Assembly: GCA_029261355.1 (NCBI GenBank)
Contig: JAJDBM010000012.1
Location: 1-64,000, forward strand
DNA: 64,000 bases
Reading direction: 5' to 3'
DNA from: Nitrospirales bacterium
Lineage (GTDB): Bacteria > Nitrospirota > Nitrospiria > Nitrospirales > UBA8639
In this document: piece after piece, positions 51,005-59,601 of the stretch
How positions within the stretch are numbered: position 1 is the first letter of the stretch
Layout of the letters: each line of letters opens with the position of its first letter
Translations under genes and position numbers: made by a program
The notes under the pieces: model-generated
Told to the model about the DNA's origin: nothing
Database searches by the model: none
The model's input: the letters and a program-made list of their open reading frames with translations, nothing else

Positions 51005-51285
51005 TCACCATTGCAATTGAAAAATCAGTAGTTGCAGGCAGATAGCGGCCATCATGCTGTATTCGAGGACGAATGTCGGTAAAACGTATTGTGATTTGGC
51101 GCTTACTTTATTTAATTTTGACGGCCAGTCTTGGGGATGGCAGTTGAATGTGAGAGAGTCAATATAGGTGAAATATGTGTCAATGTCCTTCAGTTTTTGA
51201 ATGTATCTTTGGCTGAGTAATTTTGTGTGCGACCTCTAAATAAATCCAGCACAATTCGATGTTCCTCGGTGATTGATGAATTCAT
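51005..51285 (-). pseudogene. small minus-strand gene with a single frameshift, family unknown
   Basis: From ATG 51285 one frame reads SSITEEHRIVLDLFRGRTQN up to KDTFKN and a TGA. Reading one A more in the A5 run (plus strand T5, 51195-51199) continues smoothly as KKLKDIDTYFTYIDSLTFNC, then QDWPSKLNKVSAKSQYVLP, and ends at TGA 51005. Joined, this makes about 93 residues. No family recognised and no ribosome site visible. It sits in the only long gap (50876-51579) of the flagellar locus; the rest of that gap holds the fliL promoter and nothing else I can support. Confidence 0.4.
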
Positions 51286-51508
51286 TACAGTTAGCCAAGT
51301 GTCAAGGTCCACTACTTGGTGCGGGAGAAGTTGACGGAGAGGTGAGTCAAGATCTATGCGAGATATGATGTTGAAATAAGAAAGCCTTGGAATGTTTTAA
51401 CGCGGAAATAGTAAGAAAAATCCATAAAAATAACCACTTGCGTGCTGTCGTCATTCTAGGAAGCTCTACTTGGTTTTCGTGAATATGCTCATGGGGAAAT
51501 CTAGGAGA

Positions 51509-51525
51509 CTGGTATAAAAGTTGCT
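51509..51525 (+). promoter_or_regulatory. sigma-54 promoter upstream of fliL (TGGTAT-N5-TTGC)
   Basis: CTGG at 51509-51512 and TTGCT at 51521-51525 have exactly 10 bases between GG and GC. The -12 element is perfect; the -24 element differs from TGGCAC at two positions. It lies about 55 bases before fliL, after the flgE terminator, and so should start the fliLMNOPQR-flhBA transcript. Confidence 0.7.
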
Positions 51526-51579
51526 GACTTTGATGTTGCAGGAATCGTCAATTGTAAAATCTGAAAATGAGGTTTAGCT

Positions 51580-52083
51580 ATGGCGGACGAAGGAAAAGCA
51601 GAGGAAGACAGTGGGGGAGGGTCGAGTAAAAAACTGATACTTATTATTATTGTTGCGGTGGTCGTGTTGGGTGGTGGAGGTGGCGCTGCATGGTTCTTCA
51701 TGGGATCAGGTGATGAAGAGGAGGCTCATGCCAGTGACAAAAAACATGAAAAAGAAGCAGAAGATGAGCATGCGAGTGAACCAGGTCCTGTTGTTGAAAT
51801 GGAACCTTTTGTTTTGAATCTGGCTGACCGTGAAGACTTACGTTACCTAAAGATGACGGTCAAAATGGAACTGGATCGCCCTGAAGCAGAGACTGACTTC
51901 CTTTTAAAAATTCCGGCCATTCGAGATACGCTCTTAGTGCTGTTGTCCAGCAAGGAGTCACACCTTCTTCGCACGACTAATGGGAAACGTCGGGTACGTG
52001 AAGAAATTCTGAAGCGGGTCAATGGAGTCATGAAAAAAGGGAAAATTTCCAATGTGTTCTTTACAGACTTTGTCATTCAATAA
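51580..52083 (+). CDS. fliL: flagellar basal-body-associated protein FliL
   Basis: 167 residues. FliL forms a ring round the stator and raises motor torque. One membrane helix at about 20-43 (LILIIIVAVVVLGGGGGAAWFFM), an acidic, histidine-rich linker, and a periplasmic domain with VEMEPFVLNLADREDLRYLKMTVKMEL near residue 72 and IRDTLLVLLSSKESHLL near 110. The C-terminus (KISNVFFTDFVIQ) is typical. Confidence 0.94.
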   Translation: MADEGKAEEDSGGGSSKKLILIIIVAVVVLGGGGGAAWFFMGSGDEEEAHASDKKHEKEAEDEHASEPGPVVEMEPFVLNLADREDLRYLKMTVKMELDRPEAETDFLLKIPAIRDTLLVLLSSKESHLLRTTNGKRRVREEILKRVNGVMKKGKISNVFFTDFVIQ

Positions 52084-52169
52084 GCGTGACTAAGAGAAAC
52101 TCAGCGAGTCAAATGGGTCTGAACAAAGAATCCGGTCTCTCGTTAATTTTCTGTACGACCTAAAAAGAT

Positions 52170-53153
52170 ATGGAAAAAATTCTCTCACAAGATGAAGTAG
52201 ATGCCCTGCTTCGTGGAGTTTCAGGCGGAGATGTCGAAGAAGAAATTGTAGAGCCTGAAGATCCAACGGAGGGCCCGGTTCCCTATGATCTCGGCAATCA
52301 AGAGTGGATTGTTCGTGGGCGCATGCCTACGCTGGACGTTATTCATCAGCAGTTTTCCCGCCTGTTCCGAATTTCCTTAGGTGAGGTGCTTCGAAAAACG
52401 ATTGAGGTGACGGTTACCAATCAATCTGTTCTCAAATTTAGTGAGTTCACACGTCGTTTGCCTGTTCCCGCGTATTTACAAATTGTCTCGATGGAACCAT
52501 TACGAGGCTTCGCGATGGTAGCCACGGATGCGGCGACAGTGTATTTGCTCGTGGACCATTTTTTTGGTGGAACAGGTCAGACGCACGTTAAACCTGAAGG
52601 ACAAGATTTCACGCCGATAGAGCAGAGGATCATGAAAAAAGTTATGGTGATGGGATTGGCCAATCTTGAAAAGGCATGGGAGCCAGTCCACAAAGTGACG
52701 ATTAAACCCGTACGATCTGAAATGAATCCACAACTGGCATCGATTGTTTTGCCTTCAGATATTGTCATTGTGATTACTGTGGGTGTTGAGTTGGGTGATT
52801 CGGTTGGAGATATTCATCTCTGTATTCCCTATGCCATGCTGGAACCGCTTCGTGAGCGTTTACAAGTCAGTTTTCAGAGTGATTTCTATGAGGTTGATCA
52901 GAGTTGGGTAAGGCGATTCTCTGACCGTCTGCGGGAAACCTCAGTGACCTTGTCTGTCCAATTGGGGTCGACCACGATTTCAGTTGAGGACTTAATGAAT
53001 TTTTCCGCGGGCGATGTCATCGTTTTGGAACAACCTATAGATGTCCCGCTTGTGGGGACGATAGAAGATGTACCAAAATTTCACGGGTTCCCTGGAATGA
53101 CCAAAGCATCTCAATCATTTCAAATTTCTTCAATGATAAGTCCTCGAGAGTAA
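52170..53153 (+). CDS. fliM: flagellar motor switch protein FliM
   Basis: 327 residues. FliM is the C-ring subunit that binds phospho-CheY. The N-terminal CheY-binding motif ILSQDEVDALLRG is present (residues 4-16). The middle domain shows RLFRISLGEVLRKTIEV and YLQIVSMEPLRGFAMVA; the C-terminal domain shows the SpoA fold (VQLGSTTISVEDLMNFSAGDVI). Position between fliL and fliN is standard. The CheY motif implies chemotaxis proteins elsewhere. Confidence 0.96.
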   Translation: MEKILSQDEVDALLRGVSGGDVEEEIVEPEDPTEGPVPYDLGNQEWIVRGRMPTLDVIHQQFSRLFRISLGEVLRKTIEVTVTNQSVLKFSEFTRRLPVPAYLQIVSMEPLRGFAMVATDAATVYLLVDHFFGGTGQTHVKPEGQDFTPIEQRIMKKVMVMGLANLEKAWEPVHKVTIKPVRSEMNPQLASIVLPSDIVIVITVGVELGDSVGDIHLCIPYAMLEPLRERLQVSFQSDFYEVDQSWVRRFSDRLRETSVTLSVQLGSTTISVEDLMNFSAGDVIVLEQPIDVPLVGTIEDVPKFHGFPGMTKASQSFQISSMISPRE

Positions 53154-53197
53154 ATGTGTCATGAGCATGAGCACACCCACAAAAAAGGAATGCGCGA

Positions 53198-53659
53198 ATG
53201 AGTGATACGCCAGAAGAAACACAAGGGAGTCCAGCTGAAGAAGATGATATGGAAATGGATGTTGAGGCGGCAATGGCTGCTGCCTTAGCCGATGAGGCAG
53301 CTTCCAATCCTCCCGCTGCTGCTCCAGCCACGGTGCCACCGGCCGAGCCTCCAAGCCCCCCTCAAATGCCGACTGTTCAAGGGGAAGGTCAAGACTGTGA
53401 CCTGAACTTAGATCGCATCATGGATATTCCATTAGTGATATCAGCGCAGCTTGGCAGCGCTAGAATGGTGATAAAAGAACTGCTGCAACTTGGACCTGGC
53501 TCTGTCGTTGAACTTGATAAATTAGCAGGTGAACCATTAGAAGTCCTCGTGAATGAAAAGCTCGTGGCGCGTGGAGAGGTGGTGATGGTTAACGAGAAGT
53601 TTGGTATTCGTTTAACTGATGTTGTGAGTCAATCAGAGCGAGTAAATAGACTTTCCTGA
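53198..53659 (+). CDS. fliN: flagellar motor switch protein FliN
   Basis: 153 residues. The C-terminal SpoA domain (about 72-150) carries IMDIPLVISAQLGSARMVIKELLQLGPGSVVELDKLAGEPLEVLVNEKL-type motifs, and VMVNEKFGIRLTDVVS ends it, as in all FliN. The N-terminal about 65 residues are acidic, then alanine- and proline-rich, an extension of unknown use, perhaps a flexible export-interaction arm. AAGGA is 8 bases before the ATG. Confidence 0.93.
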   Translation: MSDTPEETQGSPAEEDDMEMDVEAAMAAALADEAASNPPAAAPATVPPAEPPSPPQMPTVQGEGQDCDLNLDRIMDIPLVISAQLGSARMVIKELLQLGPGSVVELDKLAGEPLEVLVNEKLVARGEVVMVNEKFGIRLTDVVSQSERVNRLS

Positions 53660-53753
53660 TAGGCAGGGAGTGAACGGTATGATGCGAATGGTCAGATTTC
53701 CTCAGAGTTACGGTTCGTCTTTCTTTATTGTTTCCATCTAACGTGTGTACACA

Positions 53754-54143
53754 ATGGACTTTGCTGATCAAGCATTGAAAATGGCAGGGGCTCTTGGAGT
53801 GGTGATTGCTCTCCTGCTTGGTGGAACCTTTCTTTTGAAGCGTCTCATGGGTGACACCCGTTCCCCCCTTGGACAATCTATGCTTAAACTGGTGGGCGGA
53901 CTTCGGTTAGGGCAAGGGAAGTCAATTATGCTCGTCGAAGTAGCTGGTGAAGTGCTCGTCTTAGGCACGACTCCTCGTGACTTGACACTGTTAACTCGAA
54001 TCACAGACTCGGCACGTGTGAAGGAATTGAGTGATACGTCAGGAACGGTTGTGGGGGGACTTGGACTTCTTTCAAGTGGATTTTGGCGCAGTAACAATGC
54101 GGACTCAACATTATTGTCGGATAGCAGGGAATCGTCTAAATAA
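53754..54143 (+). CDS. fliO: flagellar biosynthetic protein FliO
   Basis: About 129 residues from the ATG at 53754 (GTG 53745 also possible). One N-terminal membrane helix (MAGALGVVIALLLGGTFLLKRLM), then a small cytosolic domain with LKLVGGLRLGQGKSIMLVEVAGEVLVLGTT, which is the FliO/SpoA-like core. FliO helps FliP assembly. Identity rests on this core plus its place between fliN and fliP. No strong ribosome site is seen. Confidence 0.88.
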   Translation: MDFADQALKMAGALGVVIALLLGGTFLLKRLMGDTRSPLGQSMLKLVGGLRLGQGKSIMLVEVAGEVLVLGTTPRDLTLLTRITDSARVKELSDTSGTVVGGLGLLSSGFWRSNNADSTLLSDSRESSK

Positions 54144-54181
54144 TTGATGAATGACTGTCTGTACTTTGCCAATCATGAATC

Positions 54182-54988
54182 GTGGTCATTATGAATGGAC
54201 ATAGCAATTTTGCCGTCATGGGTAATCGACTGAAACTGTCATGCTGGATTTACATGTGCAGTATCGTCCCGCTCTGTAGCTTGATCGGGACGAATGTCTA
54301 TGCTCAAGGTGTCCAGGATCCATTGCTCAGCTTTCAACTATCTGGGGGCGAAGGGGCAGAGCCATGGACTATTGGAATCAGGATACTTGCTCTCCTGACC
54401 GTTCTGTCTTTAGCTCCTGCCTTATTGACCTTGTTAACGTCGTTTACCAGATTGGTGATTGTCCTGGGGTTATTACGGCAGGCGATGGGAACGATGCATG
54501 CTCCTCCTAATCAAGTCGTCATAGGGTTGGCATTATTTATGACCATGTTCATCATGATGCCAGTATGGGAGGAAATACGCGTACAGGCCATCAATCCTTA
54601 TCTGGAGCAACAAGTTGAACAAGACGTGGCTATGGAACGAGCCATTGCGCCAGTGCGAGGGTTTATGTTGCGCCAGGTGCGTGAGAAGGATCTTACGCTG
54701 TTTGTAGAAATGGCCGGCGTTCAAGATTTACAAGATCATAGTGATGTGCCTTTGCATGTGCTCATTCCGGCCTTTGTAACGAGTGAGCTGCGGACAGCCT
54801 TTCAAATTGGCTTTCTTATTTATGTCCCATTTTTGGTTATCGACATGATCGTCGCGAGTATTTTAATGTCGATGGGGATGATGCTCCTTCCTCCTGTCAT
54901 GATCTCTCTTCCTTTCAAGCTTGTGTTGTTTGTGCTTGCAGATGGTTGGTTTTTAATCGTGGGCTCGCTCATGAGAAGTTTTCATTAA
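54182..54988 (+). CDS. fliP: flagellar export gate protein FliP
   Basis: 268 residues from GTG 54182; the ATG at 54191 is equally likely. N-terminal signal-type helix ending NVYAQG, as in other FliP. Seen: SLAPALLTLLTSFTRLVIVLGLLRQAMG near residue 78 and PAFVTSELRTAFQIGFLIYVPFLVIDMIVASILMSMGMMLLPP near 195. FliP with FliQ and FliR forms the export channel. Confidence 0.95.
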   Translation: MVIMNGHSNFAVMGNRLKLSCWIYMCSIVPLCSLIGTNVYAQGVQDPLLSFQLSGGEGAEPWTIGIRILALLTVLSLAPALLTLLTSFTRLVIVLGLLRQAMGTMHAPPNQVVIGLALFMTMFIMMPVWEEIRVQAINPYLEQQVEQDVAMERAIAPVRGFMLRQVREKDLTLFVEMAGVQDLQDHSDVPLHVLIPAFVTSELRTAFQIGFLIYVPFLVIDMIVASILMSMGMMLLPPVMISLPFKLVLFVLADGWFLIVGSLMRSFH

Positions 54989-55063
54989 CCAATCGATCCA
55001 GTCTTGAAAATTTGTTCTGTTTGCATATCTTGTTTAACCACCATGTAGCCCTCGATTCTTGCT

Positions 55064-55333
55064 ATGTCACCTGAAAGTGTCTTGGACATTGGAACCTCCG
55101 CCATTCAGACGATTCTATTGGTCGCAGGACCCATGCTGGGTTTAAGTTTGGTCGTAGGCCTCCTGATCAGCGCGTTTCAAGCGATGACGCAAATCAATGA
55201 AGCCACATTGACGTTTGTTCCCAAGATTGTAACCGTATTTCTCGTGATTTTATTTGGATTTCCCTGGATACTCCAACAGATTCTCGGATTCATGATTTCC
55301 ACATGGAGCCAGATTCCAGAGTTTACTCAATAG
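55064..55333 (+). CDS. fliQ: flagellar export gate protein FliQ
   Basis: 89 residues, two membrane helices (about 15-40 and 52-76). Seen: AIQTILLVAGPMLGLSLVVGLLISAFQAMTQINEATLTFVPKI, the family signature. Part of the FliPQR channel. Followed by a 174-base gap containing an imperfect hairpin before fliR. Confidence 0.95.
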   Translation: MSPESVLDIGTSAIQTILLVAGPMLGLSLVVGLLISAFQAMTQINEATLTFVPKIVTVFLVILFGFPWILQQILGFMISTWSQIPEFTQ

Positions 55334-55371
55334 GCTGCAATCATCAAGCGGGACGGAATACGTCAGATGTG

Positions 55372-55430
55372 AAAAAAGGGGAGGTAGAACGCCGAATGGG
55401 AAAATGTTCAATATTTCTCACCCCTCTTTT
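55372..55430. repeat. imperfect long-loop hairpin between fliQ and fliR
   Basis: AAAAAAGGGG (55372-55381) can pair with CCCCTCTTTT (55421-55430) at nine of ten positions across a 39-base loop. It could be a weak attenuator inside the export-gate operon. Low confidence. Confidence 0.25.
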
Positions 55431-55507
55431 CCCTTCTCGATGAATTTCAACATTCTTATTTCTGGTGTTTCGTATTTGAGGGTAAGGGTGTTGTCCAGGG
55501 GGAATTC

Positions 55508-56293
55508 ATGCTTCAATTTGATTTTGCGGTCCAAGAGATGTGGAGTTTTATCGTGGTATTAATTCGAACTGCCGCGATCTTATCTGCCCTCCCACTTCTT
55601 GGAGCAAGAAATGTCCCAACCCGGATTAAGGTGACCTTGTCAGCAGGAGTGGCCATCATTTTGACCCCGGTGGTGGATATACATTTTGTTCCAGACATGT
55701 TGCAGCCCCTCACCTTATTAATGGGACTCGCAGCCGAACTCCTCATTGGCCTCACGTTAGGGTTAGGCACACGTTTGTTAATGGCGTCTGTTGAAATGGC
55801 CGGGCAGGTCATGGGGTTTCAAGTTGGTTTTGGTTTTGCCCAGGCGGTTGATCCAGCAACACAATTGCAGACGCCTGTCTTTGGACAACTCCTCACTGTT
55901 CTTGCCACCTTGCTGTATTTTCAATTGGATGGTCATCATCTCATTCTTTTGGCCTTGGGGAATAGTTTTACCTTGATCCCGCCTTTTGGTGCACATCTTC
56001 AAGCTCCCCTGTTGGTGGATATTGTTCAACTTATTCAAGGAACGACGAATACCGGACTTAAGATCGCGCTTCCCGTGATTGGGGCGACATTTTTAATTCA
56101 TCTCACGATGGGGATACTTGGACGGTTAGTTCCGCAGATGAATGTCTTGGTGACCAGCTTTCCTCTGACAATTTCGATGGGCCTTCTGGTCTTGGGGTTT
56201 GGACTGCCAATGATTGCGCTCATCTTTCAGCAATCACTGATTGGTCTGGAGCGAGTGTTGTGGGATTTGCTTACGGAGTTAGGCCGTGGCTGA
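55508..56293 (+). CDS. fliR: flagellar export gate protein FliR
   Basis: 261 residues with about six membrane helices. Seen: FIVVLIRTAAILSALPLLGARNVPTRIKVTLSAGVAIIL at residues about 13-50, GLTLGLGTRLLMASVEMAGQVMGFQVGFGFAQAVDPATQ near 80, the FliR hallmark. Ends in a cytosolic turn after IALIFQQSLIGLERVLW. The last 8 bases overlap the flhB GTG start. Confidence 0.95.
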   Translation: MLQFDFAVQEMWSFIVVLIRTAAILSALPLLGARNVPTRIKVTLSAGVAIILTPVVDIHFVPDMLQPLTLLMGLAAELLIGLTLGLGTRLLMASVEMAGQVMGFQVGFGFAQAVDPATQLQTPVFGQLLTVLATLLYFQLDGHHLILLALGNSFTLIPPFGAHLQAPLLVDIVQLIQGTTNTGLKIALPVIGATFLIHLTMGILGRLVPQMNVLVTSFPLTISMGLLVLGFGLPMIALIFQQSLIGLERVLWDLLTELGRG

Positions 56294-57365
56294 GAATAAA
56301 GAAGGTCAAGAAAAATCAGAACAACCCACAGGCAAGCGTCTAGAGGACGCGCGCAAAAAAGGGCAAGTCCCAAGCACAAAAGAGTTTGCTCCTATTGCCG
56401 TCATGTTTGGCGGTGCAGGCATGATTACCTTATGGATGCCAACAGCCTGGCGGCAATTTCAGCATAGTAGTGAGAAATTGTTTGAGAAGATTGGCACATT
56501 TCAAATCACTCCAGATTCTATTCAACAATATATGTTAACGATTGTGGAAAGTTCCTTTTTACCAATTCTTCCATTTGCTCTGATCATGACGGCCCTTGGT
56601 GTTGGCGCGATGATGCTGCAAACTGGGCCACTGTGGATAGAAGATGCTCTCCAACCCAAACCATCTAAACTCAATCCTGTTAGTGGGCTCAAGAAAATTT
56701 TTTCCACACGTGGGGTAGTGGAATTGATGAAGTCTTTGTTCAAGGTGGGACTCATTTCGAGCATCGTCTATACCATTGTTAAAGGTGATCTTGAAACGAT
56801 CATGCAACTGTCGAGTATGAGTTTTGGTGATGCATTCTCAACCATTTGGGGAATTGCGCTGAAAATTATTCTGTGGATTGGTGCGGTCATGTTGGCGATG
56901 GCAACTGTTGATTTTCTCTACCAACGTTGGCAAACCACAGAAGACCTGAAAATGACAAAGCAGGAGACCAAAGATGAATCCAAAGACGTTGAAGGTGATC
57001 CGCTTATTCGTTCTAGGCGAATGAGTTTACAGCGAGAGCGGTCACGTCAGCGGATGATGCAGGATGTTCCAAATGCGGATGTGGTGATTACAAATCCTAC
57101 GCATGTCGCGGTGGCCTTGAAGTATGACTCGGGCTCGATGGAATCGCCACGAGTGGTGGCCAAAGGTGCTGGCGTCATAGCTGAAAAAATTAAACAAGTC
57201 GCTCGACATGCCGGTGTTCCAATTATTGAAAACCGTAGTTTGGCTCGTGGCATTTTTAAAATGGTGAATGTTGGGCAAGAAATTCCTGGAGATTTGTATC
57301 GTGCAGCAGCAGAAGTATTGGCCTATGTGTATCGGTTGAGGCAGAACCATGATCAAGCGAGTTAA
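56286..57365 (+). CDS. flhB: flagellar export switch protein FlhB
   Basis: 359 residues starting with GTG at 56286 inside fliR. Seen: N-terminal GQEKSEQPTGKRLEDARKKGQV, four membrane helices between about 30 and 215, and the cytosolic domain with the self-cleavage site NPTH near residue 264 (DVVITNPTHVAVALKY). Cleavage switches export from hook to filament proteins. All expected features are present. Confidence 0.96.
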   Translation: MAENKEGQEKSEQPTGKRLEDARKKGQVPSTKEFAPIAVMFGGAGMITLWMPTAWRQFQHSSEKLFEKIGTFQITPDSIQQYMLTIVESSFLPILPFALIMTALGVGAMMLQTGPLWIEDALQPKPSKLNPVSGLKKIFSTRGVVELMKSLFKVGLISSIVYTIVKGDLETIMQLSSMSFGDAFSTIWGIALKIILWIGAVMLAMATVDFLYQRWQTTEDLKMTKQETKDESKDVEGDPLIRSRRMSLQRERSRQRMMQDVPNADVVITNPTHVAVALKYDSGSMESPRVVAKGAGVIAEKIKQVARHAGVPIIENRSLARGIFKMVNVGQEIPGDLYRAAAEVLAYVYRLRQNHDQAS

Positions 57366-57492
57366 CGCATGACAACGCGCATGGAGAACATTGAAATACT
57401 GAGAAACGACGAAAGAGCCAGCGACGATTCTATTCACCGTGTTCACTGCGCCCTGTGTATGTTGCGCAGTGTTGTATTCATAAAGGACACTC

Positions 57493-59601
57493 ATGGCATT
57501 TGATGCTCAAGCGTTGAAAGCGGAACTCATGCCTTCTCACTATGGCGATATGCTTCTGCCTATTGGAGTGGTCGGGATTCTGTTGATCATGTTGTTACCG
57601 TTGCCGGCCTTTCTTCTCGATCTCTTTCTTTCCCTCAGTTTGATTATTGCAATCTTGATTTTATTGGTTACGATGCATGCGGGACGACCAGCGGACTTTT
57701 CAGTCTTTCCTGCTGTTCTGCTGCTTGGAACCCTCTTTCGCCTGGCGCTTAATATTGCGTCGACCCGCGTCATTCTCTTAAATGGTCATGAAGGTACGGC
57801 GGCGGCGGGTGAAGTGATTCAGGCATTTGGGGATTTCGTCGTGGGTGGGAACTTTGCAGTTGGATTAGTAGTGTTTTCAATTTTGGTCATCATTAACTTT
57901 GTCGTCATTACCAAAGGTGCCGGTCGTATAGCTGAAGTGGCGGCACGTTTCACCTTGGATGCAATGCCAGGTCGGCAAATGAGTATTGATGCAGACTTGA
58001 ATGCGGGCATTATTGATGAGAGTGAGGCGAGGAACCGTCGGGATCTTATCTCACAAGAAGCCGATTTTTATGGATCCATGGACGGGTCAAGTAAGTTTGT
58101 GCGGGGTGATGCTGTTGCGGCACTGCTGATCATCTTTATTAATATTCTCGGAGGGCTGGCGATTGGGGTGTTAGACCATGGTATGTCCATTGTCCAGGCG
58201 GCACAAACATTCACACTCTTAACCGTGGGTGATGCGGTGGTGGCTCAAGTGCCTGCGCTAATCATGTCCACCGCCGCCGGCATCATTATTACCCGCGTGT
58301 CCACAAAGACTAGTTTGGGACGTGATTTAACGGATCAAATCTTTCTTAACCCAAACCTTGTTGCCGTTGTGGCTGGAATTTTTCTATTCTTGGGGATAAT
58401 CCCTGGTTTACCTCATGTAGCCTTTCTTCTCTTGGGTTCCGCTGCCGGGGGAGTGGCGTATGTGTTGTGGCAGCGGAAGCATGAAGAGGCGGAATTGCCA
58501 AAAACGGCGATAGCTGACGCCAAAAAACCGTCGGATCCTGAAGCAGAAGCAGCCGAAACTGTTGTTCCGCCAGATTTACTCGAATTGCACGTTGGCTATG
58601 GACTCGTTCCACTTGTCGATACCGCACAGGGTGGAGAATTACTTGAACGTGTTCGAGCAATTCGTCGTCAAACAGCACAAGATCTCGGTTTTGTGGTGCC
58701 CTCCGTCCATATTCGGGATAACCTGCAATTAAAGCCACATGAATATAGTGTTCTGCTAAAGGGGATATCCATTGCCAAGGGAGAACTGGTTCCTCGCCAT
58801 TTGTTAGCCATTAATCCGGGATCAGCAAGAAAAGGCATTGAAGGGAAACCTGGGAAGGATCCGTGTTTTGGATTACCCGCCTTGTGGATAACACCGCAGG
58901 ATAAAGAGCGAGCACAAATGGATGGATATACCGTGGTCGATGGGGCAGCAGTCATTGCCACTCATCTGACGGAAATCATTCGTGCGAATGGCCATGAAAT
59001 CCTAGGACGCCAAGAGGTCCAGAACTTGCTGGATAACCTAGCTAAGACGTATCCAAGAGTGGTGGATGACTTGATCCCGACCCAATTACCTCTTGGAACC
59101 GTCGTACGGATTCTTCGGAATTTACTGCGGGAAAGGGTGTCTATACGTGATTTACGAACGATCTTGGAGTCAGTGGCTGACTATTCCACGCAAACAAAAG
59201 ATCCGGAGACATTGACAGAATATGCCCGGCAAAATTTATCTAGGACGATTACCAGCCAATATGTCACCGATGAGGGGATGGTCCACGTGATTAGCCTTGA
59301 CCCTATGCTAGATCGGCGGCTGGTTGAAGCCCTGAATCCAGGTCAAGGAGGTAGTCCTATCATTTCACCCACGTTTATGAGTCAATTTATGGAATCAGTA
59401 AAAACGGCTATTGAGCGAACAGTAGGACAGGGATATCAGCCTATTCTCTTATGTTCTCAAACGATACGGAGTTACGTGTACAAGTTGATTTCTCCAGGTT
59501 TGCAGTCTCTTACTGTTCTGTCGCCAAATGAAATTGATGGAAAAGCAAAAATTCAAGCAATTGAAGTTGTGAGGTTACCACATGAAGCTGAAACGGTTTG
59601 A
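57493..59601 (+). CDS. flhA: flagellar export protein FlhA
   Basis: 702 residues. Eight membrane helices in the first about 330 residues (LLPIGVVGILLIMLLPLPAFLLDLFLSLSLIIAILIL, GNFAVGLVVFSILVIINFVVIT) with the conserved cytosolic loop KGAGRIAEVAARFTLDAMPGRQMSIDADLNAGIIDE near 140-175. The cytosolic domain includes DLGFVVPSVHIRDNL near 398 and RELVEALNPG-like RLVEALNPGQGG near 612. FlhA receives export substrates and chaperones. The 127-base gap upstream shows no clear promoter. Confidence 0.96.
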   Translation: MAFDAQALKAELMPSHYGDMLLPIGVVGILLIMLLPLPAFLLDLFLSLSLIIAILILLVTMHAGRPADFSVFPAVLLLGTLFRLALNIASTRVILLNGHEGTAAAGEVIQAFGDFVVGGNFAVGLVVFSILVIINFVVITKGAGRIAEVAARFTLDAMPGRQMSIDADLNAGIIDESEARNRRDLISQEADFYGSMDGSSKFVRGDAVAALLIIFINILGGLAIGVLDHGMSIVQAAQTFTLLTVGDAVVAQVPALIMSTAAGIIITRVSTKTSLGRDLTDQIFLNPNLVAVVAGIFLFLGIIPGLPHVAFLLLGSAAGGVAYVLWQRKHEEAELPKTAIADAKKPSDPEAEAAETVVPPDLLELHVGYGLVPLVDTAQGGELLERVRAIRRQTAQDLGFVVPSVHIRDNLQLKPHEYSVLLKGISIAKGELVPRHLLAINPGSARKGIEGKPGKDPCFGLPALWITPQDKERAQMDGYTVVDGAAVIATHLTEIIRANGHEILGRQEVQNLLDNLAKTYPRVVDDLIPTQLPLGTVVRILRNLLRERVSIRDLRTILESVADYSTQTKDPETLTEYARQNLSRTITSQYVTDEGMVHVISLDPMLDRRLVEALNPGQGGSPIISPTFMSQFMESVKTAIERTVGQGYQPILLCSQTIRSYVYKLISPGLQSLTVLSPNEIDGKAKIQAIEVVRLPHEAETV

